Of a stretch of 64,000 nt of DNA, positions 55,147 to 64,000 are shown piece by piece; within the stretch, counting starts at the first letter, position 1, and each line of letters opens with the position of its first letter. The DNA comes from an uncultured Carboxylicivirga sp. Its GTDB lineage: Bacteria > Bacteroidota > Bacteroidia > Bacteroidales > Marinilabiliaceae. The stretch is from NCBI RefSeq assembly GCF_963668385.1, contig NZ_OY764327.1, forward strand, positions 1,240,001-1,304,000, read 5' to 3'. The notes below the pieces were generated by a model. It had not been told where the DNA came from and did not search any database. It saw nothing but the letters and a program-made list of their open reading frames with translations. The translations under genes were made by a program, and so were the position numbers.

Positions 55147-57510
55147 ATGCAATTAAAATCCCTTATACAAAGCGCAATTCTAGCCGGACTTACATGTTCG
55201 GTAATGTCTTGTCATTCGCCTACCGAATCAAGAATAGAAACAGATGGTCGCGAGGTGGTTGATTTCAAAGTGCTCACTTTTCCACTGGAAGATGTGAAAC
55301 TGTTGAATGGACCTTTTAAGCATGCAACAGATTTAAATGTACAATCGCTCTTAAATTACGAGCCGGATCGTTTACTGGCTAAATTCCGTTCTGAGGCTGG
55401 ATTAGAACCCAAAGCGGAGCATTACCACGGCTGGGAAGATAACACCATTGCCGGTCATAGTTTGGGCCATTATCTTTCAGCTATTTGTATGATGTATAAA
55501 ACCACCGGAAATGAAGAATTTCTGAATCGGGCTAATTACATTGTGGATCAGTTGGAAGAATGTCAGAATGCCGATGGCGAAGGATACATAGGCGCATTCC
55601 CGGATGGAAAGAGAATTCTGGAAGAGGAAGTTGCCAAAGGTGATATTCGATCGCAAGGTTTTGATCTAAACGGCATTTGGGTTCCTTATTATACTCAGCA
55701 TAAAGTAATGATGGGATTGATGGATGCCTATGAATTGTGTGGAAATCAAAAGGCTTTAGAGATCAATAAAAAGTTTGCCGATTGGTTACTTACAGTAGTT
55801 AAAGATTTGAATGACGAGCAAATTCAAAAGATGCTCAATTGCGAGTATGGAGGTATCAACGAGGCTTTAGCTGAATTATATGCTGTTACAGGCGATACTA
55901 CTTACATGAAAATGACGGATGCGTTCTATCAAAAATCAATACTGGATCCTTTGGCCAACCATCAAGATGTTTTACCTGGAAAGCATGCTAATACGCAGGT
56001 CCCTAAATTGGTTGGATTAGCTCGTATCTATGAATTAACGGGAAATCAAAAAGACCGCGATGCGGCTGAATATTTCTGGGACAGAGTAGTAAATCATCAC
56101 TCATATGTTACCGGAGGACATTGTAATCACGAGTATTTTGGAGCACCGGATTCATTACGCGATCAGTTAAGCGACGGAACCACCGAAACATGTAATGTTT
56201 ACAACATGCTAAAGCTTTCGAGCCACATGTTTAGCTGGGATGCCAAGCCTGAAGTAGCCGACTTTTACGAGCGTGCTCTCTTCAACCACATTCTTTCATC
56301 GCAACATCCCGAAGACGGAAGAGTCATTTACAACCTTTCGTTGGAGATGGGCGGACAGAAAGTGTACCAGGATCCTCAATGGTTTACTTGCTGTGTGGGA
56401 ACGGGTATGGAGAATCACTCAAAATACGGTCGTAATATCTACTATCACAACAACGATGAATTATATGTAAGTCAGTATATCGCATCGGAATTAAACTGGA
56501 AAGATAAAGGTGTGAAGATCATTCAGGAAACCAAATACCCTGATGAGCAAGGCACTCAATTAACCATCAAAACAGATCAAGCCAAGAAGTTTAGCCTCTT
56601 ATTGCGCTATCCTTATTGGGCTGAGAATGGCATTGAAATTACGGTTAATGATAAAGCTATTGCAGTAAATCAAAAACCGGGAAGCTTTGTAAGCATCAAT
56701 CGCGACTGGAAAGATGGTGATGTAGTTAAGCTGAAAATGCCATTTGACCTTCGCTTAGAAACCATGCCTGATGATTCAAACAGAGTAGCTATTATGTATG
56801 GTCCTTTGGTGTTGGCAGGTGATTTAGGTCCTGAAAACGATCCTAAAGTAAGTGAGTTGATGTATGTACCTGTTTTAATGAGTGAATCGCGCAATCCATC
56901 GGATTGGATGGAGCCTGTTGCTGGTAAGCCAAATACCTTTAAAACGCATGATGTGGGTCGTCCTCGCGATGTGGTGTTCAAACCATTTTATCAAACTCAC
57001 GAAAGAAGATATTCTGTTTATTTCGACTTATTTGATCAGACCGATTGGGATCAGCAACAAGCCGAATATCGTGCAAAACAAGAGCAAAAGAAGAAGATTG
57101 ATAATATGACTATTGACTTTTTCCAGTTGGGCGAAATGCAACCGGAAAGAGATCATAATTATGAAGGCGAAAAGGTGTTTGTTGATCAGTTTAAACAACG
57201 AAGATATCGCCAGGCCGATCGTGGCGGATGGTTCTCGTTTGATATGACTGTTTATTCGGGCCAGCCAATGGCATTGGTATTTGAATACTGGGGCGGATTC
57301 CCTTGGTCATTAACCTTTGATATTTTTGTAAATGACCACAAACTGGTTACTGAAAATCTGAAGAATAAACGTCCGGGAGAGTTCTTCTATCAGATATATG
57401 AATTACCCGATAACCTGACTATCAATGGTGGCAAAGTAAAAGTTAAATTGGTTCCACATGAAGGACACAGAGCTGGACCTGTGTTTAGTGTAAGAACCAT
57501 AAAAAGATAA
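55147..57510 (+). CDS. GH146-like beta-L-arabinofuranosidase (lipoprotein)
   Basis: 787 residues; lipobox VMSC. The DUF1680 (alpha/alpha)6 domain has TTETCNVYNMLKLSSHMF with E347/C349, and WFTCCVGTGMENHSKYG with C415/C416. These give the Glu-Cys-Cys-Cys zinc/nucleophile set shared by GH127 and GH146. The YNMLKL and CCxGTGMENH forms distinguish it from the GH127 pair and match GH146 (BT_0349-like) enzymes. A C-terminal beta-domain (about 655-787; PERDHNYEG...HEGHRAGPVFSVRTI) is of the DUF6805 kind. It cleaves beta-L-Araf linkages. Last gene of its unit, followed by a terminator. Confidence 0.9.
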   Translation: MQLKSLIQSAILAGLTCSVMSCHSPTESRIETDGREVVDFKVLTFPLEDVKLLNGPFKHATDLNVQSLLNYEPDRLLAKFRSEAGLEPKAEHYHGWEDNTIAGHSLGHYLSAICMMYKTTGNEEFLNRANYIVDQLEECQNADGEGYIGAFPDGKRILEEEVAKGDIRSQGFDLNGIWVPYYTQHKVMMGLMDAYELCGNQKALEINKKFADWLLTVVKDLNDEQIQKMLNCEYGGINEALAELYAVTGDTTYMKMTDAFYQKSILDPLANHQDVLPGKHANTQVPKLVGLARIYELTGNQKDRDAAEYFWDRVVNHHSYVTGGHCNHEYFGAPDSLRDQLSDGTTETCNVYNMLKLSSHMFSWDAKPEVADFYERALFNHILSSQHPEDGRVIYNLSLEMGGQKVYQDPQWFTCCVGTGMENHSKYGRNIYYHNNDELYVSQYIASELNWKDKGVKIIQETKYPDEQGTQLTIKTDQAKKFSLLLRYPYWAENGIEITVNDKAIAVNQKPGSFVSINRDWKDGDVVKLKMPFDLRLETMPDDSNRVAIMYGPLVLAGDLGPENDPKVSELMYVPVLMSESRNPSDWMEPVAGKPNTFKTHDVGRPRDVVFKPFYQTHERRYSVYFDLFDQTDWDQQQAEYRAKQEQKKKIDNMTIDFFQLGEMQPERDHNYEGEKVFVDQFKQRRYRQADRGGWFSFDMTVYSGQPMALVFEYWGGFPWSLTFDIFVNDHKLVTENLKNKRPGEFFYQIYELPDNLTINGGKVKVKLVPHEGHRAGPVFSVRTIKR

Positions 57511-57552
57511 TTGGTTTATAATTAATATTTAGTGTTAAATTAGATTTCGAAT

Positions 57553-57589
57553 AAAAGTCAAAGTTAGCCCTTTGGCTTTTATTTTTTTT
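57553..57589 (+). terminator. Terminator of the GH127-GH146 unit
   Basis: AAAAGTCAAAG (57553-57563) pairs with CTTTGGCTTTT (57570-57580), with one T-G wobble, followed by a T-run. Confidence 0.75.
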
Positions 57590-57610
57590 AAACGAATAAG
57601 TATTTGATCC

Positions 57611-59389
57611 ATGGGAAATATTATAAAGAATCGTCTGCAACAGCTTAGAAAAGAGATGAAAAACAAAGGAATCGCAGCCTGGTATATGTCTGGTTCCGAT
57701 CCTCATCAAAGCGAATACATGCCTAACCATTGGCAAATACGCGAATTTATAAGTGGTTTTAATGGTTCGATGGGTTTTATGGTAGTTACCTTAAATGAAG
57801 CCGCTTTATGGACCGATTCGAGATATTTTCTGCAAGCAGCCAACCAACTGGAAGGAACCGGTATTCAATTAATGAAATTCAGGATTGAAGGTACTCCCAG
57901 CCCTGCTCAATGGATCAGCAGTCAAATAACATCCGATCAATTGGCTGGAACCGATGCTACATGTATTTCCTTTGCGGCTTTTGAAGCCTTACAGGCAGAA
58001 TTATCAGAATATGATATTAAGCTTACTGATTGTGGCGACTTACTTACTTCTTTCTGGACAGATCGACCAGAATTACCGATGAATCCAATAATTGAGCACG
58101 AGGTTAATTATGCTGGCTATTCACGCGCTGAAAAGATGGATCAGATTAGAAATCATCTGACTGAAAAGAAAGCAGACTCTATTCTCTTAAGTGCCCTGGA
58201 TGATCTTGCCTGGACTTTCAACCTTCGTGGAAACGATGTTGATTTTAACCCTGTTTTTATAGCATTTGCGCTCGTCAGTAAAACATCGTGCACCTTGTAT
58301 GTCAATCAGGCTAAATTATCTGATTCATTAAAGAATAAATTGAAAAACGAAGGCATCAACCTATTACCATATGGGAATATTTATAATGACATTAGTAGTA
58401 TTAAAGGTAAAATTCTAATTGATCCCGACCGGATTAATTACGCTTTAAAAAATGCATTAAGCATAGACGCCAAAGTTGAAAATACCTTATCAATTGCAGC
58501 TATTTTAAAAGCCATCAAATCAGAACATGAAATCAGAATGTTTGAAATTGCCATGCAAAAAGATGGCGTTGCCATGGTGAAGTTTCTGTACTGGCTCAAT
58601 CAAACAGCAGGTGTTGAAAATATCACTGAATATGATGTTCTTTTGAAGTTAAAAGAATTCAGAGCTCAGCAAGAGAATTTTATGGGAGCCAGTTTTCATT
58701 CCATTGTTGGTTATAACGGAAATGGAGCAGTAGTGCATCGTTCAGTAACACCCGAAACAGCAGCTTCTATCACCAATGATGGTATCCTGTTATTTGATTC
58801 GGGAGGTCAGTATTTAGAAGGAACCACAGACATAACTCGCACTGTTTGTTTGGGTAATCCTACTGAATTAGCCAAGGAAGATTTTACCATCACTTTAAAA
58901 GGCACCATTGGTCTGGCAGAGTTGAAATTTCCGGCCAATACTTTGGGTTGTAATCTCGATTTAGCAGCTCGACATGCAATGTGGCAAACGGCACGGAATT
59001 ATGGTCATGGAACGGCTCACGGAATTGGATTCTTTCTGAATGTACATGAAGGTCCAATGAGCATCCGCCAAGAATTTAACGATCGAGTTATTGAACCCGG
59101 TATGGTAATGTCAGATGAGCCAGCATTTTATCGTGAAGGTTTATATGGCATCAGAACAGAGAATGTGATGGTTTGTAAAGAGTGGGTAACCAATGAATAC
59201 GGTCGATTCTTGCAATTTGAAACTCTAACGCTTTGCCCCATCGACACCAAACTAATTGAGAAAAGCTTGTTAAGCAATGCCGAAATTGAATGGATTAATC
59301 AATATCATGAGCAATGCTACCAAAAGCTTTCTTCTGAATTAAATGAAGAGGAAAAAACATATTTAAAAGAAATAACACAAGCGATCTAA
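57611..59389 (+). CDS. pepP: Xaa-Pro aminopeptidase (aminopeptidase P, M24B)
   Basis: 592 residues without signal peptide, so cytoplasmic. Two creatinase-N-like domains (about 5-300) precede the pita-bread M24 domain. Metal ligands are D396 (LLFDSGGQYL), D407 (GTTDITRT), H470 (GTAHGIGFFLNVHEGP), E503 (MSDEPAFYREG) and E517 (IRTENVMV). A short C-terminal extension follows. The length matches the long XPNPEP1-like form. It releases the N-terminal residue of X-Pro (and often X-Hyp) peptides. Its site between the two GH146 genes, in a hydrolase locus, suggests it finishes proline- or hydroxyproline-rich peptides imported by SusCD. Confidence 0.93.
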   Translation: MGNIIKNRLQQLRKEMKNKGIAAWYMSGSDPHQSEYMPNHWQIREFISGFNGSMGFMVVTLNEAALWTDSRYFLQAANQLEGTGIQLMKFRIEGTPSPAQWISSQITSDQLAGTDATCISFAAFEALQAELSEYDIKLTDCGDLLTSFWTDRPELPMNPIIEHEVNYAGYSRAEKMDQIRNHLTEKKADSILLSALDDLAWTFNLRGNDVDFNPVFIAFALVSKTSCTLYVNQAKLSDSLKNKLKNEGINLLPYGNIYNDISSIKGKILIDPDRINYALKNALSIDAKVENTLSIAAILKAIKSEHEIRMFEIAMQKDGVAMVKFLYWLNQTAGVENITEYDVLLKLKEFRAQQENFMGASFHSIVGYNGNGAVVHRSVTPETAASITNDGILLFDSGGQYLEGTTDITRTVCLGNPTELAKEDFTITLKGTIGLAELKFPANTLGCNLDLAARHAMWQTARNYGHGTAHGIGFFLNVHEGPMSIRQEFNDRVIEPGMVMSDEPAFYREGLYGIRTENVMVCKEWVTNEYGRFLQFETLTLCPIDTKLIEKSLLSNAEIEWINQYHEQCYQKLSSELNEEEKTYLKEITQAI

Positions 59390-59431
59390 TCTCTTTATTT
59401 ATTCATTTTCAGTAACGATTGAATTGACCTG

Positions 59432-59446
59432 AACATTTGTACTAGT
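59432..59446 (+). promoter_or_regulatory. Candidate activator site upstream of the second GH146 gene (copy 3 of 3)
   Basis: AACATTTGTACTAGT, identical to 49242-49256, begins exactly 100 bases before the ATG at 59532. A weaker -7-like TAATTTTT lies at 59479-59486. Confidence 0.65.
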
Positions 59447-59531
59447 TATTTAAACGCCAATGACAGTGGTTGCCGTAATAATTTTTCTTCTTCACATTGA
59501 GAAAAATCAGTAATCCAGGAAACAATAACAT

Positions 59532-61904
59532 ATGTACAAATTTTCACCAACCCATATACTTAGGAAGTCATCATTTATTGCGGCTACTTTTTTAGTATTC
59601 GTTACAGTCTCTTGTAATAATGAGAAAAACAAAGTGATAGATTCAATGAAACCGCAAGCTGAGTTGTTTTCAATTAAAGATGTAAAACTTCTGGATGGTC
59701 CTTTCTATAAAGCCACAGAGTTAGGAGAGAAGACACTGCTGGCTTATGAACCCGATCGTTTTTTGGCCCGATTCCGAACCAATGCAGGGTTGGAACCAAA
59801 GGCTGAGCACTACGAAGGCTGGGAAGGTGAATCACTGGCTGGTCACAGTATTGGCCATTACATGACGGCTCTGAGTCAGATGTATCAAACCACCGGCGAC
59901 GAAGAGCTTTTGAATCGTGCCAATTACATTGTGGATGAACTGGCTTTATGCCAAGCTCAAAGCTCAACCGGCTTTATCGGAGCTTTTAAAGATACCGAAA
60001 GGGTATTAACAGAAGAAGTGGCCAAAGGACAAATTAAAGCCCAAGGCTTTAACCTTAACGGATTATGGTCTCCATTTTACACCATTCATAAAATAATGGA
60101 TGGATTGTTTCATGTTTATAAGCTATGTGATAATAAGAAAGCTCTTGAAGTTGATAAGAATTTAGCCCTTTGGGTTGGTCAAATCGTAAAAGATTTAAAC
60201 GATGAGCAATTACAGGAGATGCTTCACTGCGAGTTTGGTGGAATACCTGAAACATTTCTTGATTTATATGGCGAAACAGGTGATCGTGTTTATCTTGATT
60301 ATTCTAACAAATTCAGACATAAAGCCATTGTTGATCCAATTATTGATAATAACGATATACTGGCCGGTAAGCATGCAAATACACAAATCCCTAAGTTTTT
60401 AGCTTTAGCACGCAGCTACGAGTTAACCGGCGATGTTAAAGACTACAACGGAGCTGTTAACTTCTGGAATATGATGGTACATCATCATGCATATGTGGCC
60501 GGAGACTTTGATAATTACGAATATTTGTACGAGCCAGATCAGTTAAACGATCAGTTAAGCAACAGTACAGCAGAAACTTGTTGTGTATACAATATGCTTA
60601 AGTTAACAAGACATCTTTTCCAATGGAATCCATCAGCTGAGGTACTTGATTACTACGAAAGAGCCTTAATTAACCACATCCTATCATCACAAAATCCCGA
60701 GGATGGTCGAGTTATTTACCATTTATCCCTCGACATGGGAGGTTATAAGGTTTACGAAGATCCACATGGTTTTACTTGTTGTGTAGGTTCAGGAATGGAG
60801 AATCATGCCAAGTATGCCCAAAATATTTATTATCATTCTCAAGATGAATTATTTGTTGGACAATTCATCGCATCGGAAGTTAATTGGAAGGAAAAAGGTT
60901 TTCGTTTAAAACAAACCACCTTATTTCCCGAAGAGGAAGGTACGACATTAGAGATACTGACTGATAAAAATGAAATTAAAAACACCTCAATAAAAGTTCG
61001 TTACCCTGCATGGGCAACTGAAGGATTTAACATCAGCATTAATGGCAAAGCATTGGCAATTGACACACAACCAGGATCATTTATCAATTTAGGTGACACT
61101 TGGAAAAATGGTGACCTGATTAAAATTGATATGCCGTTTAACTTACATACCGAGTCGATGCCGGACAACAAAAACAGAATAGCCATCTTCAATGGCCCTG
61201 TTTTATTAGCTGGAGTTCTTGGACCTGAGAATGATCCGAAAATTGCTGATCCTTTATATGTTCCGGTTTTAATGACGAAAGATGCCGACCCTGCGAGCTG
61301 GCTAGTTGAATCAGATAAAGATTTTAATACGTTCAAATTAACCGATATTGCTCAACCCAGATCGGTTGAACTGCAACCTTTCTATCGTACAAATAACTGT
61401 ACATACACAGTATATTGGGATTCATATACTCCAAACGAATGGAAGCATCAGCAAAAGAAATACAAAGAAGAACAGGCTAAAAAGAAAGAACTGGATCTAA
61501 AAACCATTGATCTGTTTCGATTGGGAGAGATGCAGCCCGAGCGCGACCATAACTTTAAAGAAGAAGCATCGTGGGTAGGCGAATATAAATCGAGAAAATA
61601 CCGCGAAATACCAAAGGAAGGTTTTGCCTCGTTTGAAATGGCTATTGATCCATCGCAAACCAATTCGTTGGTTTTTGAATATTGGGGTGGGTTTGCCGGA
61701 AGTCACACCTTTGATATTGCAGTTGAAGGCACTGTTATTGCCACCGAAAATATTACCAATATGGCTCCTGGGAAATTTATCAATGTAACCTATGATCTTC
61801 CGGAGAACCTGATTGATAATAAAAGCAAAATCAAAGTAGAGTTGTTGCCTCACGATGGGCATCGAGCAGGACCGGTTTTTGCTGTTAGAACCATTAAATC
61901 ATAA
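59532..61904 (+). CDS. GH146-like beta-L-arabinofuranosidase (lipoprotein), second copy
   Basis: 790 residues; lipobox TVSC. Colinear with the product at 55147-57510 (shared LLAYEPDRFLARFR, GLEPKAEHY, GHSIGHYMTALSQMY, GDEELLNRANYIVDEL, GKHANTQIPKF). Active-site blocks are STAETCCVYNMLKLTRHLF (E348/C350) and GFTCCVGSGMENHAKY (C416/C417), with the same DUF6805-like C-terminal region (HDGHRAGPVFAVRTI). The extra Cys after ETC (ETCC) is a difference from its paralogue. It heads its own unit with the third copy of the locus element, followed 41 bases later by GH43. Confidence 0.9.
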   Translation: MYKFSPTHILRKSSFIAATFLVFVTVSCNNEKNKVIDSMKPQAELFSIKDVKLLDGPFYKATELGEKTLLAYEPDRFLARFRTNAGLEPKAEHYEGWEGESLAGHSIGHYMTALSQMYQTTGDEELLNRANYIVDELALCQAQSSTGFIGAFKDTERVLTEEVAKGQIKAQGFNLNGLWSPFYTIHKIMDGLFHVYKLCDNKKALEVDKNLALWVGQIVKDLNDEQLQEMLHCEFGGIPETFLDLYGETGDRVYLDYSNKFRHKAIVDPIIDNNDILAGKHANTQIPKFLALARSYELTGDVKDYNGAVNFWNMMVHHHAYVAGDFDNYEYLYEPDQLNDQLSNSTAETCCVYNMLKLTRHLFQWNPSAEVLDYYERALINHILSSQNPEDGRVIYHLSLDMGGYKVYEDPHGFTCCVGSGMENHAKYAQNIYYHSQDELFVGQFIASEVNWKEKGFRLKQTTLFPEEEGTTLEILTDKNEIKNTSIKVRYPAWATEGFNISINGKALAIDTQPGSFINLGDTWKNGDLIKIDMPFNLHTESMPDNKNRIAIFNGPVLLAGVLGPENDPKIADPLYVPVLMTKDADPASWLVESDKDFNTFKLTDIAQPRSVELQPFYRTNNCTYTVYWDSYTPNEWKHQQKKYKEEQAKKKELDLKTIDLFRLGEMQPERDHNFKEEASWVGEYKSRKYREIPKEGFASFEMAIDPSQTNSLVFEYWGGFAGSHTFDIAVEGTVIATENITNMAPGKFINVTYDLPENLIDNKSKIKVELLPHDGHRAGPVFAVRTIKS

Positions 61905-61945
61905 TCGCCAATTAACCAATAAAAATCATCAATCATCCAAAGCAT

Positions 61946-64000
61946 ATGAATAAGCACTTCATCCAACTTATTGTATTTGTAATTATTTCGGCTGTTGCTC
62001 AGGCGCAATCGCCCCATATGAACTCCGAAAATGGCAACCCTCTCATACCCGGATATTTTGCCGATCCAACCATCAAAAAGTTTGATGACACCTATTACAT
62101 TTATGCAACCAGCGATGGAGTAAAATTGGCTTCGGGCGAGCCATCGGTTTGGATAAGTAAGGATTTAGTTAATTGGTACAACCAGGAGATGACTCTGGAT
62201 TTACCCGAAGGATTAACCAACTGTTGGGCTCCGGATGTTGTTAAAGGCGATGACGGAAAATATTACTACTACATGGGTAATTGCCAGTTTGGGTGTAACA
62301 TTTATGGCTATGTTTCGGATTCACCAACCGGACCATGGAAGCCGGTTAACGACGGAAAGGCTGTTATTCCTGTTGGAACCAGTAAAGAGTATTTACCAGC
62401 TTTGGATGCACAGTTTTTTAAAGATGATGATGGATCGTTGTACAGCTATTTTGGTACCTGGTGTACATCGTTTAAAGGCATGGGCTGGGTTAAACTCAAT
62501 CAGGATGATATGTTTACCATCGAAGAGGATGGATTTATTCCTATTGAGCAGATTCCGCAGGCTTTCGAAGCCGCTTATCCACTTAAAAAAGATAGCATTT
62601 ACTTTTTGATGTATTCGGCCGGCGATTGTCGTCTAAGCACCTATTCGGTGCATTATGCATGGTCTCGCTCACCTGAAGGCCCCTGGAATTATGGTAAGAA
62701 CAATCCTATTCTGGAAACATCTGAAGATGGCCTGATCCATTCTCCCGGACATCATTCTGTGTTAGAAGAAGATGGCGAGTACTATATTTTCTATCACCGA
62801 CATGATAATCCGCACAGTTCAGGCGGTGAATTCCGTCAGGTTTGTATGGATCGCATGGTATTTTCCGATCCTTATACCATCGAAAAAGTAGATGCAAGTC
62901 ACGAAGGCGTTTGTATCAATACAGATAAAAAACAACCTAAGAATCTGGCTTTCGGGGCAAAGGCATCAGCAACTTCGTATTACCACTTACAAGCTCAAGT
63001 CAACCGATATACCGAAAAAGAAACCGACTACATGTATCTTCCTCAGCTGGCAACAGATGATAATAACGGAACTATCTGGAAGGCCTCAAGCAGCTCTTTA
63101 CCTCAATCATTGGTAATCGATTTAGCCAAGAAACAGTCCATCAAAAGAGTAATGACTGAGTTTGAATACTCAACCTATTTCTATCAATATAAAATAGAAA
63201 CTTCTTTGGATAGTATTAACTGGAATGTATTCGCGGATCGCACACAAAACAAACAAAGTGGATGTCCAATAATCGATGATAATAATACCGATGCCAGATA
63301 TGTTAAGATTACAGTAACTGGAACCGAGAAAGCAGGATTATATGCAGCCATCTGGAATGTAAAAGTTTATGATGAGTTGTTTGAAACTCCGGAACTTAAT
63401 CATCATATTCAAACTGTTGAAGCCGGAAGTACCAATCAAAAGGGACTATTGGTTGATTTTAATGTTCAAAAGCTAAAAACCAAGAAGATCAAGCTGTTTA
63501 AAAATAAAGGTTTGATGGAGGGTGATTTTGTTTTACATGGTGATGCCTCATTAACCACTATTGATGGTGTTAAAGCCGTTCAATTGGAGGGAAAAGGATA
63601 TTATGAACTTACTGCACAACCAGCCAAAAGTCTGAACTGGAATTCTCCATTTACGGCATCAGCATGGGTGAACGTACCTGAGTTACAAAATGGTGATTGT
63701 ATTATTAAATGGAACTCACGCGATAACATGCTACAATCTTCGTACGCAGCAATGATGTTTGGTAACGGCCCGTTTGGTACCATTGCTCATGGCGACGGAT
63801 CAGTTGATATGGGTTTTAAACAACCACCATCTGCTAATCAATGGCATCATGTTGTTGTTACTTTCGATGGTATGAAAGAAAGCATTTATGTTGATGGCAA
63901 ACTGGACAGAGAATTACCACTAATGCTTTTTGTTGAAAGCGACACTGTACTTATTGGTGGATCAGGTTTTGATATGGAGAACTTTAAAGGATTCATTGCC
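61946..64000 (+). CDS. GH43 glycosidase with discoidin and LamG-like domains (runs off the window end)
   Basis: The frame is open from the ATG at 61946 to the window edge (685 codons). Signal peptide ends at AQAQ. The GH43 five-bladed propeller (about 30-340) has the base D40 (GYFADPTIKKF), pKa modulator D154 (PALDAQFFKDDDG) and acid E208 (AFEAAYPLKKD). About 350-500 looks like a discoidin/CBM32 module (LATDDNNGTIWKA, SLPQSLVIDLAKKQSIKRV, ARYVKITVTG). From about 530 a LamG/concanavalin module begins (PFTASAWVNVPELQNGDCII, WHHVVVTFDGMKESIYVDGK). Likely an arabinosidase or galactosidase/xylosidase; the linkage cannot be fixed by eye. It is probably co-transcribed with the second GH146. Confidence 0.88.
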   Translation, partial: MNKHFIQLIVFVIISAVAQAQSPHMNSENGNPLIPGYFADPTIKKFDDTYYIYATSDGVKLASGEPSVWISKDLVNWYNQEMTLDLPEGLTNCWAPDVVKGDDGKYYYYMGNCQFGCNIYGYVSDSPTGPWKPVNDGKAVIPVGTSKEYLPALDAQFFKDDDGSLYSYFGTWCTSFKGMGWVKLNQDDMFTIEEDGFIPIEQIPQAFEAAYPLKKDSIYFLMYSAGDCRLSTYSVHYAWSRSPEGPWNYGKNNPILETSEDGLIHSPGHHSVLEEDGEYYIFYHRHDNPHSSGGEFRQVCMDRMVFSDPYTIEKVDASHEGVCINTDKKQPKNLAFGAKASATSYYHLQAQVNRYTEKETDYMYLPQLATDDNNGTIWKASSSSLPQSLVIDLAKKQSIKRVMTEFEYSTYFYQYKIETSLDSINWNVFADRTQNKQSGCPIIDDNNTDARYVKITVTGTEKAGLYAAIWNVKVYDELFETPELNHHIQTVEAGSTNQKGLLVDFNVQKLKTKKIKLFKNKGLMEGDFVLHGDASLTTIDGVKAVQLEGKGYYELTAQPAKSLNWNSPFTASAWVNVPELQNGDCIIKWNSRDNMLQSSYAAMMFGNGPFGTIAHGDGSVDMGFKQPPSANQWHHVVVTFDGMKESIYVDGKLDRELPLMLFVESDTVLIGGSGFDMENFKGFIA

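Noticed and set aside
1-64000. CRISPR arrays, insertion sequences, prophage or integrase genes
   Set aside because: No regularly spaced repeats, transposase or integrase motifs, or attachment-site duplications were seen.

Overview
The window is a chromosomal stretch from a low-GC member of the Bacteroidota, most like a Bacteroidales/Marinilabiliales-type marine or plant-debris degrader. The evidence is SusC/SusD pairs, promoters of the form TTTG-N19-TAnnTTTG, weak Shine-Dalgarno sequences, and many lipoproteins with SusD-style lipoboxes. The species cannot be named from sequence alone.

Bases 1-12000 are housekeeping. They hold the start of recQ (minus strand, cut by the window edge), tatC-lptB, tRNA-Leu(UAG), tig-clpP-clpX, a very large secreted metallopeptidase/propeller/beta-barrel protein, and a K+-type membrane pyrophosphatase (hppA). 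The clpP reading frame appears broken near its 5' end, exactly at a T_TTA_AAA heptamer.

Bases 12000-33000 are accessory. They include a secreted C1 (bleomycin-hydrolase-like) peptidase and an AraC regulator divergent from a TolC-HlyD-MFS (EmrAB-like) efflux operon. Next come an isoprenylcysteine-methyltransferase-like protein and two giant tandem paralogous cytoplasmic proteins of unknown function (1326 and 1076 aa). After these are a small outer-membrane barrel protein, a CrtO-like acyltransferase, an M28 peptidase, a DUF1080 protein, a short-chain dehydrogenase, a 49-aa PspC mini-protein and an NTF2-like protein. Bases 32752-41129 carry aqpZ, a dicarboxylate/glutamate symporter, dnaG, a NimA-like flavoprotein, a SpmA-SpmB fusion and a sensor kinase with a periplasmic SBP_3 domain.

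Bases 41333-64000 are one large polysaccharide-utilisation-type locus. It encodes SusC, SusD, a double-DUF4859 surface lipoprotein, an HEIGH-motif lipoprotein with a C-terminal DUF4859 domain, two GH127-type beta-L-arabinofuranosidases, an HEFAH-motif secreted metallopeptidase, two GH146-type beta-L-arabinofuranosidases flanking an Xaa-Pro aminopeptidase (M24B), and a GH43-CBM-LamG protein running off the end. Beta-L-arabinofuranosidases, two putative secreted metallopeptidases and a proline-specific aminopeptidase together suggest a machine for hydroxyproline-rich plant glycoproteins (extensin/AGP type) rather than plain arabinan; this is inference. Three transcription units start about 100 bp downstream of the same AACATTTGTAC(TAGT) element. 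A perfect 26-bp palindrome resembling a terminator overlaps the first codons of the HEIGH gene. Both suggest a common activator plus attenuation inside the operon.
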